From Caldifarciminota bacterium (GTDB lineage Bacteria; Hydrothermota; E44-bin80): DNA of 8,436 nucleotides. The DNA lies in the NCBI GenBank assembly GCA_023127905.1, contig JAGMEZ010000085.1:1-8436 (forward strand). The letters run 5' to 3'. A program made the translations under genes and the position numbers. Positions 1-6,440 of this stretch are shown here, one piece after another. Under the pieces are notes generated by a model. That model was not told the DNA's origin, ran no database searches, and worked only from the letters and a program-made list of their open reading frames with translations. Each line of letters starts with the position of its first letter. Positions within the stretch are counted from its first letter, which is position 1.

Positions 1-674
1 TCATTTCCTTTCTTCTGATGGTGTTTTACAAAATTAAAGCTTTGCACAAACATACCACCAGAACCGCAAGCAGGATCAAAGACTCTTCCCCCAAAAGGTT
101 CAATTATCTCAACAATCAATTTTACAATTGATGTTGGCGTAAAGAATTCTCCACCTTTTCTGCCTTCAGCCATTGCGAACTTACCCAGAAAGTATTCATA
201 AATCTTTCCAAAATGGTCACCTTCTGCATCCATAGGAATTTCTGAAAAGTTCTTCAGAAGACCAATAAGTACAAAATTGTCTAATTTTATAAATGATTTT
301 GGCAAAACTCCCTTAAGGCTTGAATTTGTCTTTTCAATCGCTTTCATAGCATCATTGACTGCTTTTCCAATATTTCTGCTTTCAGGTAGATTTAAAAGAT
401 AACTATAACGAGCATTTTTGGGTAAATACACTACTCCGAGTGCTTGATAATCTTCTGGAGTAAGTGTTCGTTCCCTCATTTTCATAGCCCGAGTTTCGGG
501 AACTGCTCTACCTTCTCTTAATCGCATATCAACATTTTGAAATCTAAAATCAGCAAATCTTAGAAAGATTAAACCCAAAACAGGCTCAGCATAATCTGTT
601 GCCTTTAGTTTGGAATTCGCCCTCAACTTATCAGCCACACTCCATAACCTTTGCTCTAATGTTTGTTTTCCCAT
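1..674 (-). CDS. hsdM: Type I restriction-modification system DNA methyltransferase subunit HsdM (5' part only)
   Basis: HsdM is the adenine-N6 methyltransferase subunit of a type I restriction-modification complex. With HsdS it methylates host DNA using S-adenosylmethionine, and with HsdR it forms the restriction enzyme. The first 224 codons are present; the rest lies beyond base 1. The N-terminal helical domain opens with [11 protein letters not shown] and continues through a VLGLIFLRF segment (residues 32-40), as is typical of the family. GGEFFTP at 174-180 and the SAM-binding motif [10 protein letters not shown] at 199-207 are intact. The catalytic NPPF-type motif would lie in the missing part. 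The ATG at 674-672 is chosen because an in-frame TGA lies at 689-687 and the protein begins where HsdM proteins normally begin. No Shine-Dalgarno precedes it, and the promoter sits directly upstream. It is divergent from parA; hsdS/hsdR are presumably further left. Identity is firm from motif I plus the N-terminal domain. Confidence 0.93.
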   Translation of the reverse strand, partial: MGKQTLEQRLWSVADKLRANSKLKATDYAEPVLGLIFLRFADFRFQNVDMRLREGRAVPETRAMKMRERTLTPEDYQALGVVYLPKNARYSYLLNLPESRNIGKAVNDAMKAIEKTNSSLKGVLPKSFIKLDNFVLIGLLKNFSEIPMDAEGDHFGKIYEYFLGKFAMAEGRKGGEFFTPTSIVKLIVEIIEPFGGRVFDPACGSGGMFVQSFNFVKHHQKKGN

Positions 675-680
675 ATTCAA

Positions 681-709
681 TTTATATCAAAAATCAGTCT
701 TATTGTCAA
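681..709 (-). promoter_or_regulatory. hsdM promoter, extended -10, probably giving a leaderless transcript
   Basis: On the minus strand, TTGACA (709-704) is followed after exactly 17 bases by TATAAA (686-681). A TG one base upstream of the hexamer (689-688) makes an extended -10. Only six bases separate the -10 from the ATG at 674, so sigma70-type initiation would start at or within a base or two of the A of the start codon. No Shine-Dalgarno is present. The promoter call rests on sequence match; leaderless translation is inferred from the spacing. Confidence 0.7.
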
Positions 710-829
710 GAAACAATTAGGATTACCATTACGATGGATACATACCGTATAATACAAGAAATAGGTGAACATTAATTCGAGATATTAAAGGAATAAACCA
801 ACTTGCTAAAAATCAATTTTTCTTGACAA
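703..829. repeat. Perfect 11-base inverted repeat covering both divergent -35 regions
   Basis: TTGTCAAGAAA at 703-713 is the exact reverse complement of TTTCTTGACAA at 819-829. Each copy holds the TTGACA of one of the two divergent promoters (hsdM leftward, parA rightward), with the identical flanks TTTC and A. Because TTGACA is common, six of the 11 bases are expected from promoter function. The five extra matching bases may be chance or a shared binding site. Confidence 0.6.
723..753 (+). promoter_or_regulatory. Possible distal promoter for the par operon (weak call)
   Basis: A perfect TATAAT lies at 748-753 in the divergent intergenic region. The best -35 candidate is TTACCA at 723-728 (four of six matches) with a long 19-base spacer, and there is no TG extension. 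If used, it would give a 5' leader of about 160 bases before parA. In AT-rich DNA a TATAAT by chance is not rare, so this is only a candidate. Confidence 0.2.
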
Positions 830-851
830 AGGCTTCTTTATCTGTTATTTA
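823..851 (+). promoter_or_regulatory. Probable parA operon promoter
   Basis: TTGACA at 823-828 matches the consensus exactly and is followed at a 17-base spacing by TATTTA (846-851), a poor -10 that matches only the first three bases of TATAAT. The region upstream is A/T-rich (AATCAATTTTT), resembling an UP element. Initiation would fall near 858, giving a leader of about 65 bases. The strong -35 with a weak -10 leaves room for activation or for a different start; the exact -10 is uncertain. Confidence 0.45.
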
Positions 852-875
852 TATCCTATTATTTAATAAGATAAA
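837..875. repeat. Imperfect AT-rich dyad overlapping the parA promoter and start region
   Basis: TTTATC (837-842) and TTATT (845-849) pair with AATAA (865-869) and GATAAA (870-875). This makes an 11-bp interrupted dyad with a two-base bulge and a 15-base centre. It covers the presumed -10 and the first transcribed bases, a position where a repressor or ParB-family autoregulator could act. It is almost purely A/T, so it may be chance. Confidence 0.3.
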
Positions 876-911
876 CTGAAAAGATGACTATGTTTATTAA
901 TTATTGAATTT

Positions 912-917
912 AGGAGG
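912..917 (+). promoter_or_regulatory. Ribosome binding site that decides the parA start
   Basis: AGGAGG, a full anti-Shine-Dalgarno match, ends five bases before CTG 923-925. An in-frame TAG overlaps it at 911-913, so translation of parA must begin downstream of 913. The only codons before the conserved SRIIALANQKGGVGKTT sequence are GAG, GTT, ATA and CTG. The spacing selects CTG. Confidence 0.85.
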
Positions 918-922
918 TTATA

Positions 923-1684
923 CTGTCAAGGATCATCGCTCTTGCAAATCAAAAGGGTGGAGTAGGAAAAACAACAACGGCTATAAATCTCTCAACAAGT
1001 ATTGCAATAGCAGAAAAGAACGTTCTGCTTATCGATATTGACCCACAGGCAAATGCAACAAGCGGACTTGGTTTCTCAAGGAATGGAATTAGCCACACTG
1101 TATATGATTTGTTTATCTCTGATATTGATATTAGTGAAATTATTCTCCAAACCGAATTAGGTCATTTCAGTTTAGCTCCTTCAGAGGTTGGACTTGTCGG
1201 GGCAGAGGTAGAACTTGCAGATACAGAAAATAGGCAATTCAGATTGAAGGAATCAATTCATAAAATAAGGAAAAATTATGATTTTATAATAATCGACTGT
1301 CCGCCATCTCTGGGACTGCTAACAATAAATGGACTTGTTGCATCAGATTCAGTCCTTATTCCAATACAAAGCGAATTTTATGCAATTGAAGGGTTAGGAA
1401 AACTTCTAAACACGATTGAACTTGTCCAAAAAAATTATAACAAAGATTTAGAAATTGAAGGAATACTAATTACAATGTACGATTCCCGATTAAATCTTTC
1501 GAACCAGGTTTATGAAGAGGTAAAAAAATATTTTGGTGACAAGGTTTACAAAACCATAATTCCCAGGAATGTCCGACTTGCCGAAGCACCAAGTTTTGGG
1601 AAACCAATTGCCCTTTATGACATTAACTCTACAGGTGCAAAAAGCTACATCAACTTAGCACAGGAGATTCTAAAAAATGAGTAA
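923..1684 (+). CDS. parA: Chromosome-partitioning ATPase ParA (Soj family), CTG start
   Basis: ParA is a deviant-Walker ATPase that dimerises with ATP on the nucleoid and is stimulated by ParB to move parS-bearing origins; Soj-type members can also affect replication initiation. The 253-residue length is that of the short chromosomal type, without the N-terminal DNA-binding extension of plasmid P1-type ParA. Visible motifs are the deviant Walker A KGGVGKTT (11-18, signature K11, P-loop K16), Walker A' DIDPQAN (38-44), Walker B IIIDCPPSLG (122-131) and the C-terminal IPRNVRLAEAPSFGKP (213-228) with likely DNA-contact arginines. No ATG, GTG or TTG lies between the in-frame TAG at 911 and the P-loop. 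CTG 923 lies five bases after AGGAGG and gives a normal N terminus. TTG 1109 is in frame but would delete the P-loop. The gene overlaps parB by 8 nt. Identity is certain; the CTG start is very likely unless a sequencing error hides ATG. Confidence 0.96.
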   Translation: MSRIIALANQKGGVGKTTTAINLSTSIAIAEKNVLLIDIDPQANATSGLGFSRNGISHTVYDLFISDIDISEIILQTELGHFSLAPSEVGLVGAEVELADTENRQFRLKESIHKIRKNYDFIIIDCPPSLGLLTINGLVASDSVLIPIQSEFYAIEGLGKLLNTIELVQKNYNKDLEIEGILITMYDSRLNLSNQVYEEVKKYFGDKVYKTIIPRNVRLAEAPSFGKPIALYDINSTGAKSYINLAQEILKNE

Positions 1685-2510
1685 AAGAGTTTTAGGAAAA
1701 GGTCTTGGTGCCCTCTTTCCCGAGCATGACCTTAAAAAGGATATTTTTTCATTAGAATTATCCTCCATACGTCCCAATCCCTTTCAACCACGGGAAGATT
1801 ACAGCGATGCAGAGATTGCGAGTCTGATAGATTCAGTAAAAAGCAAAGGGATAATTCAACCCGTCATCGTAAGAAAAAGTGGAAAACTCTTCGAACTTGT
1901 CTGTGGAGAAAGACGTTACAGAGCAGCTAAGAAAGCAGGTTTGAGAAAAATCCCTGTAGTAATTAAGGAATTAACAGACAGGGAAGTTCTTGAAATTGCA
2001 TTAATAGAGAACCTACAGAGAAAGGATCTTAACCCAATCGAAGAAGCGAGGGCATACAAACGGCTTATTAATGAATTTGGATTGACTCAATCAGAGGTTT
2101 CAAAAGTTATTGTTAAAGAAAGGTCAACGGTAACAAATAGACTCAGGCTTCTAAAACTTCCAAACCCCATTCAATCTATGGTAATGAGAAATGAAATTTC
2201 TGAGGGTCATGCAAGAACACTCCTTTCACTCAAGGATGAAACACAGATGTTATCCATTGCGAAGGCGATTATAAGAAAGAACTTGAGTGTCAGAGATGTA
2301 GAAAAATTGATTCACAAAAAGGTTAAAACTATCAAAAAATCAAAGGAAAAAGACATCTTTTCGAACGAAATTGAGCGTATTCTCAGAGAAAAATTCGGAA
2401 CACGATGCATTATCCAGAAAAGAGGAAAATCCGGAAAATTAGTTATAGAATTTTATTCAAAAGAGGATCTTGAGAGAATACTTGATATCCTATCAATTAA
2501 GATTGATTGA
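1677..2510 (+). CDS. parB: Chromosome-partitioning protein ParB (Spo0J/Noc-like CTP switch, DNA-binding)
   Basis: ParB loads at parS, uses CTP to close as a clamp, spreads along DNA and activates ParA. The N terminus SKRVLGKGLGALFP (2-15) is the usual basic ParA-stimulating peptide. The CTP-binding domain includes IRPNPFQPRE (31-40), GERRYRAA (77-84, the arginine-rich C motif) and ENLQRKDLNPIEEA (111-124). A helix-turn-helix follows at about 136-162 (LTQSEVSKVI...RLRLLKLP), with GHAR at 177-180. A short basic linker (about 213-225) precedes the C-terminal dimerisation region. The 277-residue length is normal. ATG 1677 has AGGAG ten bases upstream, inside the end of parA; the 8-nt overlap implies translational coupling. 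No perfect parS 16-mer was seen in the window, so its target is elsewhere. Confidence 0.96.
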   Translation: MSKRVLGKGLGALFPEHDLKKDIFSLELSSIRPNPFQPREDYSDAEIASLIDSVKSKGIIQPVIVRKSGKLFELVCGERRYRAAKKAGLRKIPVVIKELTDREVLEIALIENLQRKDLNPIEEARAYKRLINEFGLTQSEVSKVIVKERSTVTNRLRLLKLPNPIQSMVMRNEISEGHARTLLSLKDETQMLSIAKAIIRKNLSVRDVEKLIHKKVKTIKKSKEKDIFSNEIERILREKFGTRCIIQKRGKSGKLVIEFYSKEDLERILDILSIKID

Positions 2511-2541
2511 AAATCTTGATTGGTATTTAAGAGGAGATGCT

Positions 2542-3597
2542 ATGGTTGAACTAAAAGAATTGTTAACAAGACTTTCTGAATCAGAAGGAGTTTCAGCACA
2601 AGAAAAGAATTCAAAGGATATAGTCAAGGGAGAACTCAAAAAACTTCCTGTTTCATACAAAGAAGATAGAATTGGAAACCTTATAGCGTTTAAAAAAGGA
2701 AAGAAAAGTGACGGTAAGGTTATGCTGGCAGCCCACATAGATGAAATAGGATTAATGGTCGCCTCCTTTGATGGAAATTTCTTGAGATTCTCAACAATTG
2801 GGGGATTCGATGAACGAATTCTTCTTGGTCAGGAAGTAATTGTCCATGGTAAAAAACCTCTAAAAGGAATAATAGGAAATATCCCACCGCATTTTCATCC
2901 AAAAGAGAAGAAGGATAAAGTCCTGTCAATTGAAGACCTCTTCATTGATGTAGGACTTACACAAAAAGAACTTAAAAAAAATGTTGAAGTTGGAAACTTT
3001 ATAAGTCTTAACAAAAACCTCGAGGAACTATTAAATGAAAGATACTGTGGAAAATCACTTGACAATAGAGCAAGTGTTACTGCCCTGATCTTTATCTTGT
3101 ACGAACTCGGAAGAATAATTCATAATTGGGATGTTTACGGAGTTTTTACTGTTCAGGAAGAGATTACTGGACTGGGCGCCCTTACCAGCTCATACAATAT
3201 ATCTCCAGATGTTGGGATCGCTATTGATGTTGGATTTGCGAGACAATCAGGTTTCCCAAAAGAAGAATATATAGAACTTGATAAAGGGCCTGTAATTGCA
3301 ATTGGTCCTAACATACACCCAGGACTACAAAATGAAATCGTAAAAATCGCAAAGGATTATGAAATCCCCTATCAGATAGAGGCAGAACCAGGAGTTACAG
3401 GAACGGATGCAAGCGGTATTCAGATTTCACGCGAGGGAATCCCTACAATTCTTGTATCTATTCCTCTCTACTATATGCATACACCGTGCGAAGTTGTTAC
3501 ATTAAAGGATATAAACAGAACAGCCCGGTTAATTTCCCTTTTTATCAGCCACTTAAACTCGAATATGCTCAAAGGAGCTAAATATGCTACTCACTAA
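2542..3597 (+). CDS. M42 family metallo-aminopeptidase, paralogue 1 (divergent DNR variant)
   Basis: M42 (TET/FrvX/'endoglucanase'-annotated) enzymes are cytoplasmic two-metal aminopeptidases that form large, usually dodecameric, tetrahedral particles trimming peptides left by proteasome-like proteases. The 351 residues carry every expected metal and base position: H65 and D67 in AAHIDEIG, bridging D174, E206/E207 in TVQEE, D229 in AIDV and H313 in YMHTPCE. It departs from its neighbours in two places. The usual LDDRxG is LDNRAS, keeping the bridging Asp but changing the next two conserved positions, and EEIGLRGA-type sequence is EEITGLGA. The segment after D229 also lacks the GDTP-type sequence. 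ATG 2542 is chosen because GAGGAG ends five bases before it and the protein then begins like M42 members; in-frame TTG 2470 would run back inside parB with no family similarity. It starts 31 nt after parB and overlaps the next gene by 14 nt. Substrate preference cannot be read from sequence. Confidence 0.9.
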   Translation: MVELKELLTRLSESEGVSAQEKNSKDIVKGELKKLPVSYKEDRIGNLIAFKKGKKSDGKVMLAAHIDEIGLMVASFDGNFLRFSTIGGFDERILLGQEVIVHGKKPLKGIIGNIPPHFHPKEKKDKVLSIEDLFIDVGLTQKELKKNVEVGNFISLNKNLEELLNERYCGKSLDNRASVTALIFILYELGRIIHNWDVYGVFTVQEEITGLGALTSSYNISPDVGIAIDVGFARQSGFPKEEYIELDKGPVIAIGPNIHPGLQNEIVKIAKDYEIPYQIEAEPGVTGTDASGIQISREGIPTILVSIPLYYMHTPCEVVTLKDINRTARLISLFISHLNSNMLKGAKYATH

Positions 3598-4603
3598 ACT
3601 ATCAAATCTTGATGGCGCATCGGGTGATGAAGGTGATGTTAGAAACTTTATTCGCGAAAACATCAAAAATTACGTTAATACAATAGAAGTTGATTCCCTT
3701 GGGAATTTAATTTGCTTCAAAAAAGGTAGCAAGAATAGGCCTGTTATCCTCATCGCGGCACATATGGATGAAGTCGGTTTTATGATTACAGGGAAGAAAC
3801 AGGATGGAACACTAAAATTTTCAAAAGTTGGAGGAATAGACACAAGGGTAATTCTTGCTAAAACACTCAGGATCGGTAAGAAAAAAATAAAGGGTGTTAT
3901 CGGCATTAAGCCAGTTCATCTTCTGGAAAGAGAAGAGGCGGATAAAATCCCAAAATTTGAAGAACTTTATATAGATATTGGGGCAAAATCAAATAAAGAT
4001 ATTAAGGATATAGAGATTGGAGATTTTGCCTATTTCGACACCACCTGCGAAAAAATGTCTCCTAAAATTTTAAAAGGAAAAGCCTTTGACGACCGGATAG
4101 GATGTTCTTTAATTCTTGATATAGTAAAGGAAAGATTTAATTTCCCACTCTTTGCTGTTTTTACTGTACAGGAAGAGATTGGTTTAAGGGGAGCACGGGT
4201 AATTGGTAACCGTATTAAACCGGATTATGCAATTATCCTTGAAGGAACAGCGGCGGGTGATTTCCCAACTAAATACGAAACTGCAAGATCACCAATTTTA
4301 GGAGAAGGTCCCACCCTTACTGTAGTTGATAGAAGTATGATTGCAGATAGAGATCTCCTTCAGAGAATAATTCGAATTGCAAAAAAAACGTCTATTCCAT
4401 ACCAGATTAAGCAACCAGGAATAGGAGGAACAGATGCTGGTAGAATCCAGATTTCGCAGAGAGGAGTGAAGTGTGGAGTAATATCAGTACCATCAAGGTA
4501 TATACATTCCCCTGTCTCTCTCATGAGCGTTAAAGATTATAAAAACACATTAAGATTATCAGTTTTGGTACTTAAGGATTTAAGCAAGATGGAGGGAAAA
4601 TGA
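3584..4603 (+). CDS. M42 family metallo-peptidase, paralogue 2 (Glu at the terminal metal ligand)
   Basis: This is a second M42 enzyme of 339 residues, expected to be cytoplasmic and oligomeric. H60 and D62 (AAHMDEVG), bridging D169 in AFDDRIGC, E197/E198 in TVQEEIGLRGA and H308 in YIHSP are present. The position held by Asp in the other two copies (AIDV) is Glu here, E220 in IILEGTAAGD. In clan MH peptidases this ligand may be Asp or Glu and is associated with specificity differences, so this copy may act on different substrates or bind metal differently. The Glu that follows the last His in the other two copies (HTPCE, HSASE) is missing (HSPVS). ATG 3584 has AGGAG six bases upstream, lying in the end of paralogue 1. 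It overlaps paralogue 3 by 4 nt (ATGA). Family assignment is firm; activity is inferred. Confidence 0.9.
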   Translation: MLLTKLSNLDGASGDEGDVRNFIRENIKNYVNTIEVDSLGNLICFKKGSKNRPVILIAAHMDEVGFMITGKKQDGTLKFSKVGGIDTRVILAKTLRIGKKKIKGVIGIKPVHLLEREEADKIPKFEELYIDIGAKSNKDIKDIEIGDFAYFDTTCEKMSPKILKGKAFDDRIGCSLILDIVKERFNFPLFAVFTVQEEIGLRGARVIGNRIKPDYAIILEGTAAGDFPTKYETARSPILGEGPTLTVVDRSMIADRDLLQRIIRIAKKTSIPYQIKQPGIGGTDAGRIQISQRGVKCGVISVPSRYIHSPVSLMSVKDYKNTLRLSVLVLKDLSKMEGK

Positions 4604-5595
4604 AGAGAATAATAAAAAAACTGACCGAAACATTTGGACCATCCGGCTATGAGAAAAAGGTCAGGGATGTTATAAGAGAAGAGATCAGAGATCATGTAGA
4701 TAGTATCAAGATTGATAAACTTGGTAATTTAATTGCACATATTAAAGGACAGGGACCAAAGGTAATGCTTGCTGCTCATATGGATGAAATCGGAGTTGTA
4801 ACAAGTTTTATTGATAAGAATGGATTCATTAGATTTTCAAATGTAGGTGGTTTTTTTCCTGTACACTCTTTAACGTCAAGAATTATTTTTGAGAATGGAC
4901 GAATTGGAGTAATTGGAGAAGAAAGACGAAAGGGAATGAGTGACCCTGTGGAGATGACAAAACTCTATATAGATATTGGTGCAAAAGATAAAAAGGAAGC
5001 AGAAAAACTCGTTCCTGTTGGAACGTTTGGGTGTTACGAAAGAAAATTTGAGGATCTTGGAAAAAGAATTATTGCAAAAGCACTTGATGATAGGATAGGA
5101 TGCGCCATTCTTATTGAAGTTGCGAGAAAGTTGAAAAGAAAAATTAAAAATGACACCTATTTTGTTTTCACTGTTCAGGAAGAGGTGGGACTAAAAGGCG
5201 CAAGAACATCTGCTTTTAGATTAAATCCTGATATCGCATTAGCTATAGATGTGACAGGAACAGGCGACACACCTGAAGCAAGAAAGATGGCAGTAAATCT
5301 CGGAGCTGGTGCAGCCATAAAGGTAAAAGACAGGGGCATGGTATGTGATCCAAGGATAGTCAAAACCCTTATTAACATTGCCCGAAGAAACAAAATCCCT
5401 TATCAACTTGAGATATTAGAAATGGGGACAACAGATGCAACAGCCATTCAATTAACAAGGGGTGGTGTTCCTTCAGCTGCAGTATCTATCCCAAGTAGAT
5501 ATATTCATAGCGCATCAGAGGTTGTTGATATGGATGATGTTGGATCTGTAGTAAACTTAATTACCAAATATTTAAAAAATCGTGCTGTAGTTTAA
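4600..5595 (+). CDS. M42 family metallo-aminopeptidase, paralogue 3 (canonical active site)
   Basis: This third M42 peptidase (331 residues) is the most canonical of the three. Ligands and base are H60 and D62 (AAHMDEIG), D163 in ALDDRIGC, E194/E195 in TVQEEVGLKGA, D217 in AIDVTGTGDTP and H303 in YIHSASE. MGTTDATAI (275-283) and the GGVPSAAVSIPSRY strand complete the catalytic domain. The inserted PDZ-like/beta domain lies between about residues 66 and 155. It lacks the KPVHLLE-type segment found after the GVIG strand in paralogue 2, having GEERRKGMSD instead, so oligomer contacts may differ. The start overlaps the previous stop as ATGA, with GGAGGG just upstream, so the three M42 genes are probably translated together. 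A metal-dependent aminopeptidase is the confident call; any cellulase annotation inherited from old family names should be disregarded. Confidence 0.92.
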   Translation: MKRIIKKLTETFGPSGYEKKVRDVIREEIRDHVDSIKIDKLGNLIAHIKGQGPKVMLAAHMDEIGVVTSFIDKNGFIRFSNVGGFFPVHSLTSRIIFENGRIGVIGEERRKGMSDPVEMTKLYIDIGAKDKKEAEKLVPVGTFGCYERKFEDLGKRIIAKALDDRIGCAILIEVARKLKRKIKNDTYFVFTVQEEVGLKGARTSAFRLNPDIALAIDVTGTGDTPEARKMAVNLGAGAAIKVKDRGMVCDPRIVKTLINIARRNKIPYQLEILEMGTTDATAIQLTRGGVPSAAVSIPSRYIHSASEVVDMDDVGSVVNLITKYLKNRAVV

Positions 5596-5622
5596 TAGCA
5601 AAAAACAAAGTAGAGGATAAAA

Positions 5623-6423
5623 GTGGAAAAAAAATATTTTACAATACAGATTTTTTCTTCAGACGGTTTAACAGCAATCACAAAAAGAGTATCAAAAAAA
5701 ATCTTGGTATCTGTTCTTTCTCTCTTCATAATCGTCGTTCTTTGTATTCTAACACTTATTGCCTTCTATGGTCGGGTATATGTAAAAGCTATGAAGGTAA
5801 GAAATTTAGAAGAAAGGAATAAATATCTTGAAACAGAATTTAAGAAAATTGAAATACTCAGTAAGGATATTGCAGAAATTGCAAAACAAAGAGAAAAACT
5901 TGAGGTTGCATTAGGAATAAAAAACAAAAAAGGAAAGGAAGAAATAAAAAGACCCGAAGAAATAAAGAAAGATGATATCAAAGTAGACAAGCATGATGAA
6001 GTTACATTCACAAATCCAGAGATGGAAAAATATCTTGAAAAATCAAAGAAAAAAAGTAGATCAATCCCTAACCTCATTCCAGTTAACGGATGGATAACTA
6101 AGGGTTTTGGCACAGTCCATCGAGGTGTTGATATTGCAGCACCGGTTGGAACACCAATTTTATCCTCAATTGATGGAAACGTATCATTTACAGGTTGGGA
6201 TTCAATCTTAGGAAACGTTATAAAGGTTGAAGGAGTGTCTGAATTTACAACAATCTATGGACACTGTTCAAGCATCTATGTCAAGAAAGGTGATTTTGTT
6301 AGAAAGGGGGAAATTATCGCAAGTGTTGGAAAAACTGGAAGGGCAGAAGTTCCTCATCTTCATTATGAAATAGAAGTGAGTGGAGTAAGTGTCAATCCTG
6401 AATTATTTTTTAAAATATATTAA
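5623..6423 (+). CDS. Membrane-anchored M23 family (LytM/lysostaphin-like) peptidoglycan endopeptidase
   Basis: M23 enzymes are zinc metallopeptidases that cut peptide cross-links of peptidoglycan outside the cytoplasmic membrane. The 266-residue protein has a short cytoplasmic N terminus (about 1-26), one hydrophobic membrane helix (about 27-49), a charged coiled coil (about 56-97), a Lys/Glu-rich linker (about 98-145) and a C-terminal LytM domain (about 150-266). Zinc and catalytic residues are complete: H166 and D170 in HRGVDIAA, H214 in YGHC, and H245 and H247 in PHLHYE. It is therefore predicted to be active, unlike EnvC/NlpD-type activators. The start is GTG 5623 with AGAGG six bases upstream, 27 nt after the M42 trio. 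It lies 17 nt before a bactofilin, a pairing known in H. pylori (CcmA with Csd M23 enzymes) and in Alphaproteobacteria, where bactofilin localises the hydrolase. Its role in cell shape is inferred from that context. Confidence 0.93.
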   Translation: MEKKYFTIQIFSSDGLTAITKRVSKKILVSVLSLFIIVVLCILTLIAFYGRVYVKAMKVRNLEERNKYLETEFKKIEILSKDIAEIAKQREKLEVALGIKNKKGKEEIKRPEEIKKDDIKVDKHDEVTFTNPEMEKYLEKSKKKSRSIPNLIPVNGWITKGFGTVHRGVDIAAPVGTPILSSIDGNVSFTGWDSILGNVIKVEGVSEFTTIYGHCSSIYVKKGDFVRKGEIIASVGKTGRAEVPHLHYEIEVSGVSVNPELFFKIY

Positions 6424-6440
6424 TAACTAAAGGAGGAACA

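Larger units (their letters stand above)
675..922. other. Divergent intergenic region between hsdM and parA
   Basis: This 248-base AT-rich stretch contains no credible open reading frame or RNA gene. It holds the hsdM promoter at the left, a weak TATAAT candidate in the middle, the parA promoter at 823-851, an AT-rich dyad and the parA ribosome binding site. No parS-like 16-mer and no terminator hairpin were found. It marks the boundary between a strain-variable defence gene and a conserved housekeeping operon. Confidence 0.8.

Noticed and set aside
1109..1111. TTG as the start of parA
   Set aside because: It is internal: the upstream in-frame sequence encodes the Walker A and A' motifs, and there is no ribosome binding site before 1109.
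2470..2541. N-terminal extension of the first M42 gene from TTG 2470
   Set aside because: It lies mostly inside the end of parB, has no M42 similarity, and GAGGAG is correctly placed for ATG 2542.
2649..2664. parS-like TGTTTCA half site
   Set aside because: The left half matches but the right half does not; this is a chance match in coding DNA.
2493..2929. Two overlapping minus-strand reading frames under the first M42 gene
   Set aside because: They are shadows of the M42 coding sequence with no recognisable motifs or ribosome binding sites.
3423..3438. parS-like sequence (TTTCACGCGA core)
   Set aside because: Only about 10 of 16 bases fit the TGTTTCACGTGAAACA consensus, the palindrome is broken, and it sits within the conserved M42 coding sequence.
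5766..6113. 115-codon reading frame on the minus strand
   Set aside because: It is antisense to the coiled-coil and linker part of the M23 gene; the Ser/Phe/Leu-rich translation reflects the complement of Lys/Glu codons.
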